Positions 8,064-17,346 of a stretch of 53,916 nucleotides of DNA are shown in pieces. How positions within the stretch are numbered: position 1 is the stretch's first letter; every line of letters begins with the position of its first letter. The stretch lies in the IMG/VR virus record IMGVR_UViG_3300009181_000096, positions 1-53,916 of that record; one strand, written 5' to 3'. Source of the stretch: a virus. The position numbers and the translations under genes were made by a program. The notes under the pieces were generated by a model that saw nothing but the letters and a program-made list of their open reading frames with translations, made no database searches and had not been told where the DNA came from.

Positions 8064-10109
8064 CTATTCATCTAACATTTTATTAATATCATCAATCATT
8101 GTATTGATATTTTGATTTACTTTTATGTTTTTATCGTAAATTTTAACTTTTTCTTCTTTTATTTTTTCATCTGGTTTTATTGACTCAACAAGAGTAACAA
8201 ATCTTCCTTGGTATTTTTTTGTTCTAGCATCCAATTTTTTAGATATTGCGTCTTTTCTTTCTATCAATAATTTTTCAGTTTTCATTATAGATTCTGCTAA
8301 CCCTTCAGTACTACCTGCTTCAGCACCTACTTCAGCTGCACCTGCTTCTGCACCTGCTTCAGCTGTTGCACCACCTTCTTCTTCAGCACCTGTCTCACCA
8401 CCAAAATCTAAATCTTCACCACTTACTCCACCGCCACCGAATGAGCCACCTAGGCCGCCACCGCCACCTCCAGAACTAGAGGATTCTCCACCAGCACCTT
8501 CTTCACCAGCTCCACCACCTTCAAGCGCTTTCTGATAATCGCCATATATTTTATCTACAACATCAAACATACCAGTATGTTTTATTACTGCACTAGAATT
8601 AGCTAATTCAGCAGCTGCTGCTTTCTCCATTCTTTGTTCTAGTAAATCTTTCTTAATTTCATCATCAGACCATCCTAGAATCTCTCTATGTGCTCTTGTC
8701 ATAGACATAGTACCAAAACCATTTCCAGCATCAGATACAGCATCTTTATATAAAGTAACTTTAAGTTGAGTATGTTCAACCTTAAGCATTTCAGCTTGAG
8801 TTGATGGGTTATTTAATGTAAGTGTAAAATTATCTAAATCCTCTTCAAACCCTAAGATATATAAATGAATAATAGCAATCTTATTAAGTTCTTGTAACAT
8901 AGATTGTTGTATTCTATTAATCGTTCTAGAAAAACGAATATCTTGTAAAGCTAAATTTTTACCATCACCAGCAGCCTCTTCAAAACCTAAAAATGGTTTT
9001 GGTACTCTAAGTGATGTGAATAAATTCTTTTGTAAGTATTCTATATCAGCAATTTGGTCCAAGTTAGTTGCTCCAGGCAATGTATCAATTGGTGTTGGCG
9101 CATTTTCAGAACGAACTGGTATGAAATAATCTTGGTCATTAGATAATTGATTATATCTAAGGTCCATTTGACCAGTTTGTGGGTCAGTTATTGGCATCCT
9201 TTTAAATCTGTCAGCAATTGTATTTACGTATTGTTCAACATCAGCATCATCAATGTTACCGACATAGATTTTATATACACGTCTTTCTGGTGCTCTAGTC
9301 ACACGATAAACAAGCATTGAATCCTCAGATAGTATTAATTGTTTCCAAACACGTCTAGACTTCTCTAAAACAGATGTACCGTAAGGTAAACGTCTATCAT
9401 CACCTAATAAACGGAAGTGAGCAATTTGCCATGAATTAAATTCAACATCACGACCTCTCCAAAAAAACTTAACTTTATCTGTTGATGAACTTTTCTCCAA
9501 TGTATTTGGTGTTTCTCTTCCAGATACCATATCAAATAATCCAGTTTCTCTTCTTTCCATTTCGTAATTAGGTAATTGCTTAGCACTAATTATTCCATTT
9601 TTATCATCAATATTTAGATAAACAAAATTATCACCATATTTGCAAGTGTTTCTAGTAAACATTGGTAATGAAGTGTGTAAATCTAACCTGTTAAAAAATA
9701 AATCTTCTAATATAGTTTTAACTCTATTACTATCAGAATAAACATTAAGCATTCTACCATGCTGATTAAGCGTTGTAGACTCTTCCATCATAATATCTAA
9801 TGCTGCTGCTATTGTTGGATAAAACTCCATAGCTTCAAAATCGGAATAAGAACCAATACGAGTTGTTTCATAATTAATTGATTGTTGAAACAATCCACTC
9901 TCTACCTTTTTCCATACTTGACCCAAATATTTATTTTGTTGAGCCTGTAGTTTAGCTCTCTCAAAATCAGCTTTGTTATCTGTTTTAAGTAATTCACCAT
10001 TACCTATATTATAACGTTGAGTTGATGTTGTTTGTGATTGTTTAACGTTACTAGGATTTAATACTTGCCCTAGTTTCTGAAATATTGTTAGATTTTTATT
10101 ATCTGCCAT
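8064..10109 (-). CDS. gp20: Portal protein, T4 gp20-like, 681 aa
   Basis: The core matches T4-type portals: YPTIAAALDIMMEEST (about 92-107), CKYGDNFVYLN, SWQIAHFRLLGDDRRLPYG, RVTRAPERRVYKIYVGN, a DQIADIEYLQKNLF segment and RVPKPFLGF. The family length is near 520; here a long C-terminal extension adds a Gly/Ser/Ala/Glu low-complexity stretch (about 535-605) and a basic helical tail. The portal dodecamer forms the packaging and ejection vertex. The gene follows the terminase with one 81-residue gene between. Confidence 0.95.
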   Translation of the reverse strand: MADNKNLTIFQKLGQVLNPSNVKQSQTTSTQRYNIGNGELLKTDNKADFERAKLQAQQNKYLGQVWKKVESGLFQQSINYETTRIGSYSDFEAMEFYPTIAAALDIMMEESTTLNQHGRMLNVYSDSNRVKTILEDLFFNRLDLHTSLPMFTRNTCKYGDNFVYLNIDDKNGIISAKQLPNYEMERRETGLFDMVSGRETPNTLEKSSSTDKVKFFWRGRDVEFNSWQIAHFRLLGDDRRLPYGTSVLEKSRRVWKQLILSEDSMLVYRVTRAPERRVYKIYVGNIDDADVEQYVNTIADRFKRMPITDPQTGQMDLRYNQLSNDQDYFIPVRSENAPTPIDTLPGATNLDQIADIEYLQKNLFTSLRVPKPFLGFEEAAGDGKNLALQDIRFSRTINRIQQSMLQELNKIAIIHLYILGFEEDLDNFTLTLNNPSTQAEMLKVEHTQLKVTLYKDAVSDAGNGFGTMSMTRAHREILGWSDDEIKKDLLEQRMEKAAAAELANSSAVIKHTGMFDVVDKIYGDYQKALEGGGAGEEGAGGESSSSGGGGGGLGGSFGGGGVSGEDLDFGGETGAEEEGGATAEAGAEAGAAEVGAEAGSTEGLAESIMKTEKLLIERKDAISKKLDARTKKYQGRFVTLVESIKPDEKIKEEKVKIYDKNIKVNQNINTMIDDINKMLDE

Positions 10110-10154
10110 AATTTTTTATTTAAATATAGTTCTATTTTTTTAGAAATTAAATAG

Positions 10155-10400
10155 TTATTGAACATAATCGCATTCAACATAAGCCGAATGTTGTTGCTCA
10201 CCATCAACAATTACTCTATCATATACATATGTTGTTATCCAATCTTGACCCTGAGAATATTTTGTTGCGTTACAAAAATATGGTTTTACATATTTTTTTA
10301 TATTTTTATTTGGTCCAAAATTGTTTTTTGGTGGTGACCAAAAAAATACAACATCGTTAATAGGTTTAGCTTGAATTAAAATTTTTTTACTTATTCCCAT
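10155..10400 (-). CDS. Small hypothetical protein between terminase and portal, 81 aa
   Basis: The product starts MGISKKILIQAKPIND, contains WSPPKNNFGPNK and two aromatic beta-like stretches, and ends AYVECDYVQ. It starts one base after the terminase stop codon, so it is translationally linked to the packaging genes. No family is recognised. The T4 genes in this position encode tail sheath and tube (18, 19), which it is far too small to be. Confidence 0.6.
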   Translation of the reverse strand: MGISKKILIQAKPINDVVFFWSPPKNNFGPNKNIKKYVKPYFCNATKYSQGQDWITTYVYDRVIVDGEQQHSAYVECDYVQ

Positions 10401-10401
10401 T

Positions 10402-12849
10402 TTATTTCATTTTATTTTGACCACTAAATAACCACGCATACTGACCAGTAGGGTCTTGAACATTTTTATATGCAGGGTGTTTTTGGTTTACCGTTGTTAT
10501 TGTTTTTTTTGTGTTGCTATCTGTAGTTGTGATAGTTGGTCTATTACTAGAACCAACAGCCCAGCTATTTAATATTGCTTTTGTTTGTTTTTCTAACTTT
10601 TCTAGGTTTTTAAAAGAATGTTCCAAAACCCATAAACACATTGCCAAAGACATAATTAAATCGTCATGATAACCATCCATGTGGTCTGGTCTTCCATTTT
10701 TATATATAAATGTCTTTAATTCCGATGTAAGTCGTCTGGAACGTATTTTAACAGTATCTGTTCTAATACTATATTCCAAATTTGAAATCATTGGTAAACG
10801 AACATTTGTTGCTTGAAAACCAGGTATTTTATCTCCTTTGCCATAAGAAACCATTTCTCTTTGTCTAGTTGATAATACTTTACCACCTAAAGAATCATAA
10901 TGCAATCGCTTATAATCAAATTCAAGTAGTTTTAATACTGTAGAAACACCCATACCACCAGTAATATCGACTACTGCATATGCTTTATACATTTCACCAT
11001 ATTGTTCAACTAATTGCGCAAGTAAATCTGGTTGTATTTTACCTTGATATTCCAAAACTTGTTCCATAGTAGTGAAATCTAAAATAACAATAGTAGAAGC
11101 ATCCTCACCATCACCCCTAGATACATCGCATCCGAGTATGTATTGATGACCTTCTTTTGGTTCTTCCCATATCCATGTTTCTTGTTCTGACCCTAACATC
11201 ATTATTGGGTCTTTTACATTAAACTTATTTTGATTATCAATATATTCTTCACTAATAACGTTACCACCAGAACCTATGAATGAAACGTCTAACTCTTGTG
11301 CTATCATTTTAGCATCATTGTTCATACCTCTACACATTTCCTCATACCAAAATGATGTTGGTTTCCATCCATCATCAATCATTTTATTATATGAATCAAA
11401 GGTAAATTCGTATTCTTCAAAAACTTGGTCACCTTTAAGCCATTTAAGGCCTTTATTATAACGCAAATCCTCATACCATTTCATTTCAATGATATTGAAG
11501 TTATTTTTTTTGCTCTTTGCTTGGTCGTAAGTTTTGTAATATAACGCATCCATACCCCTTGGAGTTGATATTAGCGTAGCTTTACCCCCAGTATTATGGC
11601 TAACTATACCATTTGATATGAATGAATTAGTTTCTGGTACGTGTAAATCATACGTATAATCTTCCCCCTTAGTTATTTCAATTATCTCATCAATAATTAT
11701 ATTATTAAAATCGTGAGTAAAGGTTATTTTAACTAACATATCCCCATCTATTATTGATATAATACCCATATTAAATAATAAAGATTGGACCCTTCTTAAG
11801 GTGTTCTTATTTGTGTTAATAAAATAATCACGACCAAAAAATAATTTTCCAATATAATCAATTAAAATTTCTTTTTTTGCTTTTAATAATTCGTTTGACG
11901 TATAAATATAATCATTATCATTAATCACGTAATCATTTTCACCAAAATAATTTTGACCATAATTAATTATTGGTTTATCACCAACAGCTAATTCATTCAT
12001 TCGTACCCAAACTTCTTCACCATTTCTATTAATTAATAATGGATGTTTCCAACTACCCTCTAACTCTATACCTAATTTTGTTTTTATTTTAAAAGTTTCA
12101 CCATACTCACTTACAAATGTTTGGGTTGCTGGTGTTAAAATACCGTCTTTATTACAAACCATATGTGGTGTTTCTAAATCAGTAAACCCTAATTTATCTT
12201 TTTCAGTAACCAATTCATCTAACTCAACTAAACCATTTTCGGTTAATATCAATGAGTCTTTAGTTAAACAACCTAAAGCTGTAAGGGCCGCACCAAATAC
12301 TTCATCACCATTATCAATATAGGCAGCCTCATCCATTACAAGATAAGTTGGGGTAAATCCACGCAAGGCATCTTTAGATGTAGCTACCGCTTTTACACGA
12401 CTACCATTAGGTAGTTTAATTTCTTTTTTAGAGTCTGTTAAGAATATAGATTTACTTTCATTCTTACTATTACCATAATACTCATCACCCCAAACCCATC
12501 TAGGTAATTGTGATAAAAAATCTTTAATCTTAGCCAAAAACTCAAAAGCTAACTCTTGCTTATTCGCAATAATTAGAATAGCTTCTGGATTTTGTTCGTC
12601 AGCAAAACCAACTTTTATTGACATATATGCAGCTGTTGTTGTTGATACCCCAGCCTGTCTAGGTTTAGTAATTAAATTAAATCTATGTTTTTCGTATGCG
12701 TAAATAATTTCTTTTTGTCTAGGAAAAAGCTTAAATGGAACAAACCCTTCTTGAGTTTTATCAAATGTCTCTAGATAAGCCTCAATTGCATAAACTGGAC
12801 TTGTTAAACATTTTGCATACTCTTTGAATATTTCATTGGTTGTTAACAT
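10402..12849 (-). CDS. gp17: Terminase large subunit, T4 gp17-like, interrupted by an intein, 815 aa
   Basis: The ATPase half shows Walker A KPRQAGVST (62-70) and Walker B YLVMDEAAYI (169-178); the coupling motif LISTPRG follows the intein. The nuclease half has acidic metal-binding residues in GCDVSRGDGEDAS (about 573), VVDITGG and HDDLIMS (about 728). Residues 194-419 are an intein, leaving about 589 residues after splicing, close to T4 gp17. It packages DNA into the prohead through the portal. A phage-type promoter motif lies at 12862-12871. Confidence 0.95.
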   Translation of the reverse strand: MLTTNEIFKEYAKCLTSPVYAIEAYLETFDKTQEGFVPFKLFPRQKEIIYAYEKHRFNLITKPRQAGVSTTTAAYMSIKVGFADEQNPEAILIIANKQELAFEFLAKIKDFLSQLPRWVWGDEYYGNSKNESKSIFLTDSKKEIKLPNGSRVKAVATSKDALRGFTPTYLVMDEAAYIDNGDEVFGAALTALGCLTKDSLILTENGLVELDELVTEKDKLGFTDLETPHMVCNKDGILTPATQTFVSEYGETFKIKTKLGIELEGSWKHPLLINRNGEEVWVRMNELAVGDKPIINYGQNYFGENDYVINDNDYIYTSNELLKAKKEILIDYIGKLFFGRDYFINTNKNTLRRVQSLLFNMGIISIIDGDMLVKITFTHDFNNIIIDEIIEITKGEDYTYDLHVPETNSFISNGIVSHNTGGKATLISTPRGMDALYYKTYDQAKSKKNNFNIIEMKWYEDLRYNKGLKWLKGDQVFEEYEFTFDSYNKMIDDGWKPTSFWYEEMCRGMNNDAKMIAQELDVSFIGSGGNVISEEYIDNQNKFNVKDPIMMLGSEQETWIWEEPKEGHQYILGCDVSRGDGEDASTIVILDFTTMEQVLEYQGKIQPDLLAQLVEQYGEMYKAYAVVDITGGMGVSTVLKLLEFDYKRLHYDSLGGKVLSTRQREMVSYGKGDKIPGFQATNVRLPMISNLEYSIRTDTVKIRSRRLTSELKTFIYKNGRPDHMDGYHDDLIMSLAMCLWVLEHSFKNLEKLEKQTKAILNSWAVGSSNRPTITTTDSNTKKTITTVNQKHPAYKNVQDPTGQYAWLFSGQNKMK
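11593..12270 (-). mobile_element. Mini-intein in the terminase large subunit, 226 aa
   Basis: The insert starts with Cys194 (CLTKDSLILTENG) and ends NGIVSHN at Asn419, followed by Thr420 as the +1 nucleophile. It lies between Walker B and the coupling motif, a conserved stretch. The splicing blocks are present (WKHPLL with block B His; YTYDLHVPETNSF as block F). The middle keeps only a decayed half of a LAGLIDADG domain (LLKAKKEILIDYIGKLFFG, then RRVQSLLFNMGI) without acidic active-site motifs. It is probably splicing-competent but no longer mobile. Confidence 0.88.
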
Positions 12850-12861
12850 ATTATTTTTTAA

Positions 12862-12871
12862 CTATAAATAT
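12862..12871 (-). promoter_or_regulatory. Phage-type (late-like) promoter motif ATATTTATAG
   Basis: This motif copy lies 13 bases upstream of the terminase ATG at 12849. Confidence 0.5.
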
Positions 12872-12906
12872 ACTAGAAACATAGAAAACGTTTATTATAA
12901 ATGACA

Positions 12907-12926
12907 AAGGACCCAAAAGGGTCCTT
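12907..12926 (-). terminator. Intrinsic terminator before the terminase gene
   Basis: An 8-bp GC-rich stem (AAGGACCC/GGGTCCTT) closes on a 4-base loop after the gene ending at 12951. The following T run is short, so termination may be partial. Confidence 0.6.
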
Positions 12927-12950
12927 AAATCTATTATGTTATGTGTGTCT

Positions 12951-14222
12951 TTAAAACAAATCTTCAATATCCCATCCGTCTTCATCATCCAAATTTTTAC
13001 CAGAATCATCACCATTCATAAGTTCATCAAACTTAAAACCATCATCATCAGGTATATCATTGTACTCATTAATTGATTCGTTAAACTCTTCTTCCTTTAA
13101 ACCTATTTTAACTTCATCTAATATATTTTTAACTATATTTTTACCTTCTTTTGTCCCACCCATAATCTCTCTCATCTTAATATTAAATTCTCTAACTGGT
13201 AAAGCCGCTAGTTCAGAATATACGTGGTGTTTTAATTTGAAATCATCTGGTTCTATTGCATCTGTGAATTTACTCCATAAAGCAGGCCCAATTCTCATGT
13301 CCCATGGTTCAGCAGCCAAATAATCTGCTTTATCAATTACAAAATTACCTATTTTTTTATTTTTAGGTAAACCATGTGCTGATAATAATTCCATAACTCC
13401 TTTAACCAATTCATGAATAAGAACTGGAAAAACCATTGCTTGAACATATATTATTGCTTTAGGGTTATCTTTAGTAGGAAACTCTACTCTAACAATTCCA
13501 CCAGTAACACCATCTTCCATTTCAGGTATTATATAATACATGTAATCAGCAGATGCCATCAACTTAGCATATCTACTAGATAAACGAGGGTCAATGTCAG
13601 TTAATTCATCATCAACCATATGAAACATGTGATTGCATTTTTTAGCGGCACCTTGCATCATTGCATTTAAGAATCTACGTTTGTATACTTCTTCATTAGC
13701 ATTAACCATTTCATCATGATTTTTGAATTCCATAACAACTGGAACTGGCGTTGGATTCTTTTTAGTTCCAACCATATTGATGTTAGATGTTAATTCAGCA
13801 TGTATTTCAACAACATCTTCACCCATATCATATTCTTCTCGAATCATTTCAATAGCTAATTTCTCCAATTCTTTTTTCTTATTAGACTCTAACTTCATCG
13901 TTTCTGAAAGTAATGGTAACATACCCATCATAACTTCAGAATTATCAATTAAATCAACATCATAAGCTCTTTTATAACGTTTAGCAACTTCGCTAAATCT
14001 TTCACCCATTATTTTTTGTTCAAAAGATGACTCATCACCTTCTGGAAATATTGGATGCTTACCTAAAGACGTATTTTGTTTAACTAAATCTTCTTCTAGT
14101 TTAGAATTCATTCTTTCAGTTAAACCATCTGGGTAAACAACACTTTCAACTAAACGTTTTATTGTTTTACCTTCTTTAGATTTTTTTAATGCTTCTTCAG
14201 CTATTTTTTTATAGTCTTTCAT
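12951..14222 (-). CDS. Conserved-looking phage structural/core protein, 423 aa
   Basis: It starts MKDYKKIAEEALKKSKEGKTIKRLVES with an L-V-E site and is acidic at the C-terminus (DDDGFKFDELMNGDDSGKN). The centre contains MFHMVDDELTDIDPRLSSRYAK and a FPVLIHELVKGVMELL helix. The latter is not a metallopeptidase motif because the second His of HExxH is missing. The gene overlaps its upstream neighbour by one base, so the 19-13 kb genes form one operon feeding the terminase. A prohead-associated function is likely from context only. Confidence 0.75.
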   Translation of the reverse strand: MKDYKKIAEEALKKSKEGKTIKRLVESVVYPDGLTERMNSKLEEDLVKQNTSLGKHPIFPEGDESSFEQKIMGERFSEVAKRYKRAYDVDLIDNSEVMMGMLPLLSETMKLESNKKKELEKLAIEMIREEYDMGEDVVEIHAELTSNINMVGTKKNPTPVPVVMEFKNHDEMVNANEEVYKRRFLNAMMQGAAKKCNHMFHMVDDELTDIDPRLSSRYAKLMASADYMYYIIPEMEDGVTGGIVRVEFPTKDNPKAIIYVQAMVFPVLIHELVKGVMELLSAHGLPKNKKIGNFVIDKADYLAAEPWDMRIGPALWSKFTDAIEPDDFKLKHHVYSELAALPVREFNIKMREIMGGTKEGKNIVKNILDEVKIGLKEEEFNESINEYNDIPDDDGFKFDELMNGDDSGKNLDDEDGWDIEDLF

Positions 14223-15259
14223 TATTTAATATCTTTTATTTTGATTGTTTTAATGATTTTATGTTTTTTAAGACTTTCCATTAATTCATTCTTGGTCATT
14301 ACCTTAGATTCAGCTACTGGAGTTGTTTCTTGTTTTGCCAAAACTTTTAACCCCATAATTAATTTATTTAAACCATTTCTAGGAACACCAATAAGTTCAG
14401 CAAATGCTGCAATTACTTCTCTTTGTGCTACTGGTGTTGTTATTGTTTTTATTATGTTAGTTGGTATTCTTTTACCAATCATATCCATTAATTTTTTAGC
14501 TTTGATGTTCATTTCTTCATCGCTCTCTTCACCAGTAGGTGTAACTTCGTTTAATGGTTCAATATTTCTTTTTTTAGAACCAAATAACTTTTCATTCATG
14601 TGTTTTTTAAACTTACCAACACCCATATATTCTTCAGTGTCTAATTTATCACTAGAAAGCATTTCTTCTATTGTTTTAAACTTACGTACTTCATTTGTTT
14701 CTTTGTTCACTAGATAGTGCTTATAACCTTCGTACGTGTCATCCTTAACGTCTGTCATTGGCTCATCTCCAACCATACCAATATCTTGACCTCTTAACCC
14801 CATAGTTTCTAGCATTGGCAATGCAATATTTTTTTCAAATTCATCAATTGAATATATAATGTTTTCACCAAGTTCATCAGTTTCATCATGTGCAAAAACA
14901 GCCATAACAATTTGATTATCACATGTTCCTCTAACCATTTGGTATTTTTGAGCACCAATAGTAAATGGTTGTGAAATCTCACCAGTTTTACTATCTTTTA
15001 CATTAGAAAGATATTTTATTGTGGTTTTATCTTGAGGCGTTATAAGTGCTTCTGGTTCTAAAACTGAATTATCTTCGGCCAAATCTTCCATTGTTGGTAT
15101 ATTACCATCTTTAGTTGGCTCCATATCAAATTCAATATATGGATTTGCATTCTGAATATCAGCCATTTTTTTAGTCATTGTTGGGTTTTTTAATGTTTTA
15201 GCATCAACATGTATTCTAAATTTTGATTTATCTTCTTCGTTTATATTAGATTTTTTCAT
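14222..15259 (-). CDS. Hypothetical head-operon protein, 345 aa
   Basis: No family is recognised. The N-terminal third is polar, with FRIHVDAKTLKNPTM and acidic patches. Residues about 95-150 form a compact beta-rich domain (FTIGAQKYQMVRGTCDN, then IVMAVFAHDETDELG). The C-terminal 100 residues are basic and helical (RIPTNIIKTITTPVAQREV). It overlaps the next gene by one base (stop/start) and its own start overlaps the upstream gene by 14 bases, which indicates coupled translation. Confidence 0.75.
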   Translation of the reverse strand: MKKSNINEEDKSKFRIHVDAKTLKNPTMTKKMADIQNANPYIEFDMEPTKDGNIPTMEDLAEDNSVLEPEALITPQDKTTIKYLSNVKDSKTGEISQPFTIGAQKYQMVRGTCDNQIVMAVFAHDETDELGENIIYSIDEFEKNIALPMLETMGLRGQDIGMVGDEPMTDVKDDTYEGYKHYLVNKETNEVRKFKTIEEMLSSDKLDTEEYMGVGKFKKHMNEKLFGSKKRNIEPLNEVTPTGEESDEEMNIKAKKLMDMIGKRIPTNIIKTITTPVAQREVIAAFAELIGVPRNGLNKLIMGLKVLAKQETTPVAESKVMTKNELMESLKKHKIIKTIKIKDIK

Positions 15260-15656
15260 TTTGTTTCGTATTGTAATTCAATATTATGTCATTCTCATAT
15301 AATTTGGCTTCAACTTCTTTTATTGGTTCACCAAATTTAAAACAAAGTCTTTTTTCTGGATAAGAATCATAAGCATTTATATTTTCCCATGCTAAAGCTA
15401 TAACCCCATCAACAGCATCCCAAACAGCAAATGTATCGCTATTTTGAACAACATCCAAATTAAGTTCAGATTCTAATCTACCAACCTTTTTAATAAAATG
15501 GTCATGAGGAGCTTCTGGTCTCCCAGAAGCAGGGAATGTATCCCACTCATTACCATCTATATTTTTGGTTGTGTCTGAAAATATAAATTCATATATAAGA
15601 TTACCTTTGTAATCTTTACCAACCATATTAACATATATTAAAAAAAGGTCTTTCAT
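15246..15656 (-). CDS. Conserved phage hypothetical protein, 136 aa
   Basis: The sequence has the signature seen in many T4-like marine and environmental phages: LIYVNMVGKDYKGNLIYEFI, then EWDTFPASG, and AVWDAVDGVIALAWEN followed by YPEKRLCFKFGE. Hydrophobic beta strands alternate with conserved Trp and Asp residues, suggesting a small globular beta domain. Function is unknown. It shares a stop/start base with the upstream acidic protein, so it is co-expressed with the head genes. Confidence 0.8.
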   Translation of the reverse strand: MKDLFLIYVNMVGKDYKGNLIYEFIFSDTTKNIDGNEWDTFPASGRPEAPHDHFIKKVGRLESELNLDVVQNSDTFAVWDAVDGVIALAWENINAYDSYPEKRLCFKFGEPIKEVEAKLYENDIILNYNTKQNEKI

Positions 15657-17329
15657 TATTTACTAGCTTTTGGGTCTGGTTTAACACTAGGTGTAGGTAA
15701 AAATGGTTTATTTTTTCTACTTGGCGCAATAGGTTGCACTTTGTCTGGTGCTGGTTTTACTTCTGGTTGAATCATTGGTTTATCCATAATATCTTCTTGA
15801 TTAAATGTTTCTTGAAGTTTATACTTCAAATAATTTTTATCAAATATACTAGTTTTTTCAATCTCATCCAAATTTTCACCAACAATTTTAGAAACTGGTT
15901 TTGTTGACCACATTTTACAAGACCAATATTTAGGCGTTGTTCTATCTTTAGCCTGTGCACATTTATGTCTAGCTCTAAATGATTTTCTTCTTTTTGGATT
16001 ATCCCTTTTTATTTCCATATTAGGGTCGCCAAAATTAACTTTTACAACTTTACCTTTTTTATTTTTAACGTAAACTTTGAATTTTTTAACATCACCTTTT
16101 GTTGGTTTTCCTAATTTAACTTTTTTACCATGGTATTCAGCTTCATTTAAACCAACATTTTCAACTGAACCATGTTCATCTTCATAACCACCTTCAGTAT
16201 CACCATCATAAGCGTCTAATGTATTTGCTAAGAAGTGATATACTTCTTCCATATCATCAGCAGCTGTTGCTATATGGTCTAAAGCCCATCCATGACCATC
16301 ACTTAATAAAGCATCAACACTATCATAATCCATTTCTAATAATTCTTTAGATGCGTGTTGAATGGTTTTTAAACTTGACCAAAACATATAATTGTTTGAT
16401 TCGTGCTCACCTTCATTCATTTCAGCACCTTCGATAGTAGCTTCAACAAAATGATAAACTTCTTCGACATCATCTTTTGATGTGATAACGTGTTCTAAAG
16501 CCCATTGATGACCATCAGCAATCAATGCATCAACCTCTTGTTGGTTCATACCCAAGATTTCAGTTGCATCATCATAAATTCCTTTAAGATTTTGCCAGAA
16601 CATATAATTGTTTGATTCTCCATCTGCTTCTTTAGTTAGACGATTCCATTGTTTTTTATCTGGATAATCTTCATCACCTGGTTTTGCTGGCGCTTCACCT
16701 CTAGCTCTTTTTTTACGAATATTATCCCACAAACCTTCTTCGTCTAAAATATCATTAGAACCTTCTTGAAACATATTGTTTTTCTTAGGCTTATCTAAGA
16801 AGTAATTTTCAAATACTGTTTCTTCCAAATCTTCTTCACCAGCAGAGTTATCACCACCCATGTCACCACCAAACTCATCAGCACTATTGTTATCAGCACC
16901 ATCATCAGGGTTACTATCATTTGTAGTATCTTCTTTATCGCTATCATTTTTACTTCCAGCTGTATTAACTTTTTTTATTATATCTTTTCTATCTTCCGCA
17001 TCCATTTCAGATGTATGAGTTGCTGATATTAAAGAATTAATTGCGAATTTTTCTAATTCGAAATCTGGTTGTCCTTGTTCTTCTGTATATTTTCTTAGGG
17101 ATTGTCCTAACTTTCCAGTTAGTTGTTCGATGAATTTTTTTGGGTCTGTATCTTCATCGGCTTCTACACCAGCATTAAATGGTGTATCATCAAACGGTTT
17201 ATCGCTTGCTGGTTTTTCATCAGATGATGTTTCCATTTCACCACCAAAATCTAACTCGTCATCAGCCATTGGTTCAGCTGGTTCAGCTGGAGCTGGAGCT
17301 GCCGCAGGTTGTGCAGCAGCTAGCTTCAA
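15656..17329 (-). CDS. Acidic head-core protein, downstream part of a probable frameshifted gene, at least 557 aa
   Basis: Three parts are visible: an Ala/Pro/Asp/Glu-rich N-terminus; two tandem copies of a domain of about 65 residues beginning ESNNYMFW (residues about 232 and 311) with DGH.WAL.H cores; and a C-terminal domain with KFKVYVKNKKGKVVKVNFGD followed by RARHKC and YWSCKMW, a likely zinc-type knuckle. There is no convincing start: the first position is TTG 17329, and ATG 17269 (MADDELDF) is the first Met. The frame stays open upstream to about 17384, overlapping the previous gene in the -1 frame. It may be made as a fusion by slippage at the A10 run. Confidence 0.8.
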   Translation of the reverse strand: MKLAAAQPAAAPAPAEPAEPMADDELDFGGEMETSSDEKPASDKPFDDTPFNAGVEADEDTDPKKFIEQLTGKLGQSLRKYTEEQGQPDFELEKFAINSLISATHTSEMDAEDRKDIIKKVNTAGSKNDSDKEDTTNDSNPDDGADNNSADEFGGDMGGDNSAGEEDLEETVFENYFLDKPKKNNMFQEGSNDILDEEGLWDNIRKKRARGEAPAKPGDEDYPDKKQWNRLTKEADGESNNYMFWQNLKGIYDDATEILGMNQQEVDALIADGHQWALEHVITSKDDVEEVYHFVEATIEGAEMNEGEHESNNYMFWSSLKTIQHASKELLEMDYDSVDALLSDGHGWALDHIATAADDMEEVYHFLANTLDAYDGDTEGGYEDEHGSVENVGLNEAEYHGKKVKLGKPTKGDVKKFKVYVKNKKGKVVKVNFGDPNMEIKRDNPKRRKSFRARHKCAQAKDRTTPKYWSCKMWSTKPVSKIVGENLDEIEKTSIFDKNYLKYKLQETFNQEDIMDKPMIQPEVKPAPDKVQPIAPSRKNKPFLPTPSVKPDPKASK

Positions 17330-17346
17330 CTTATATTTTACTTCAT

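Noticed and set aside
13380-13460. IHELVKGVMELL in the 423-residue protein looks like a metallopeptidase HExxH site.
   Set aside because: The second His is replaced by Gly (HELVKG), so the zinc-binding pair is missing.
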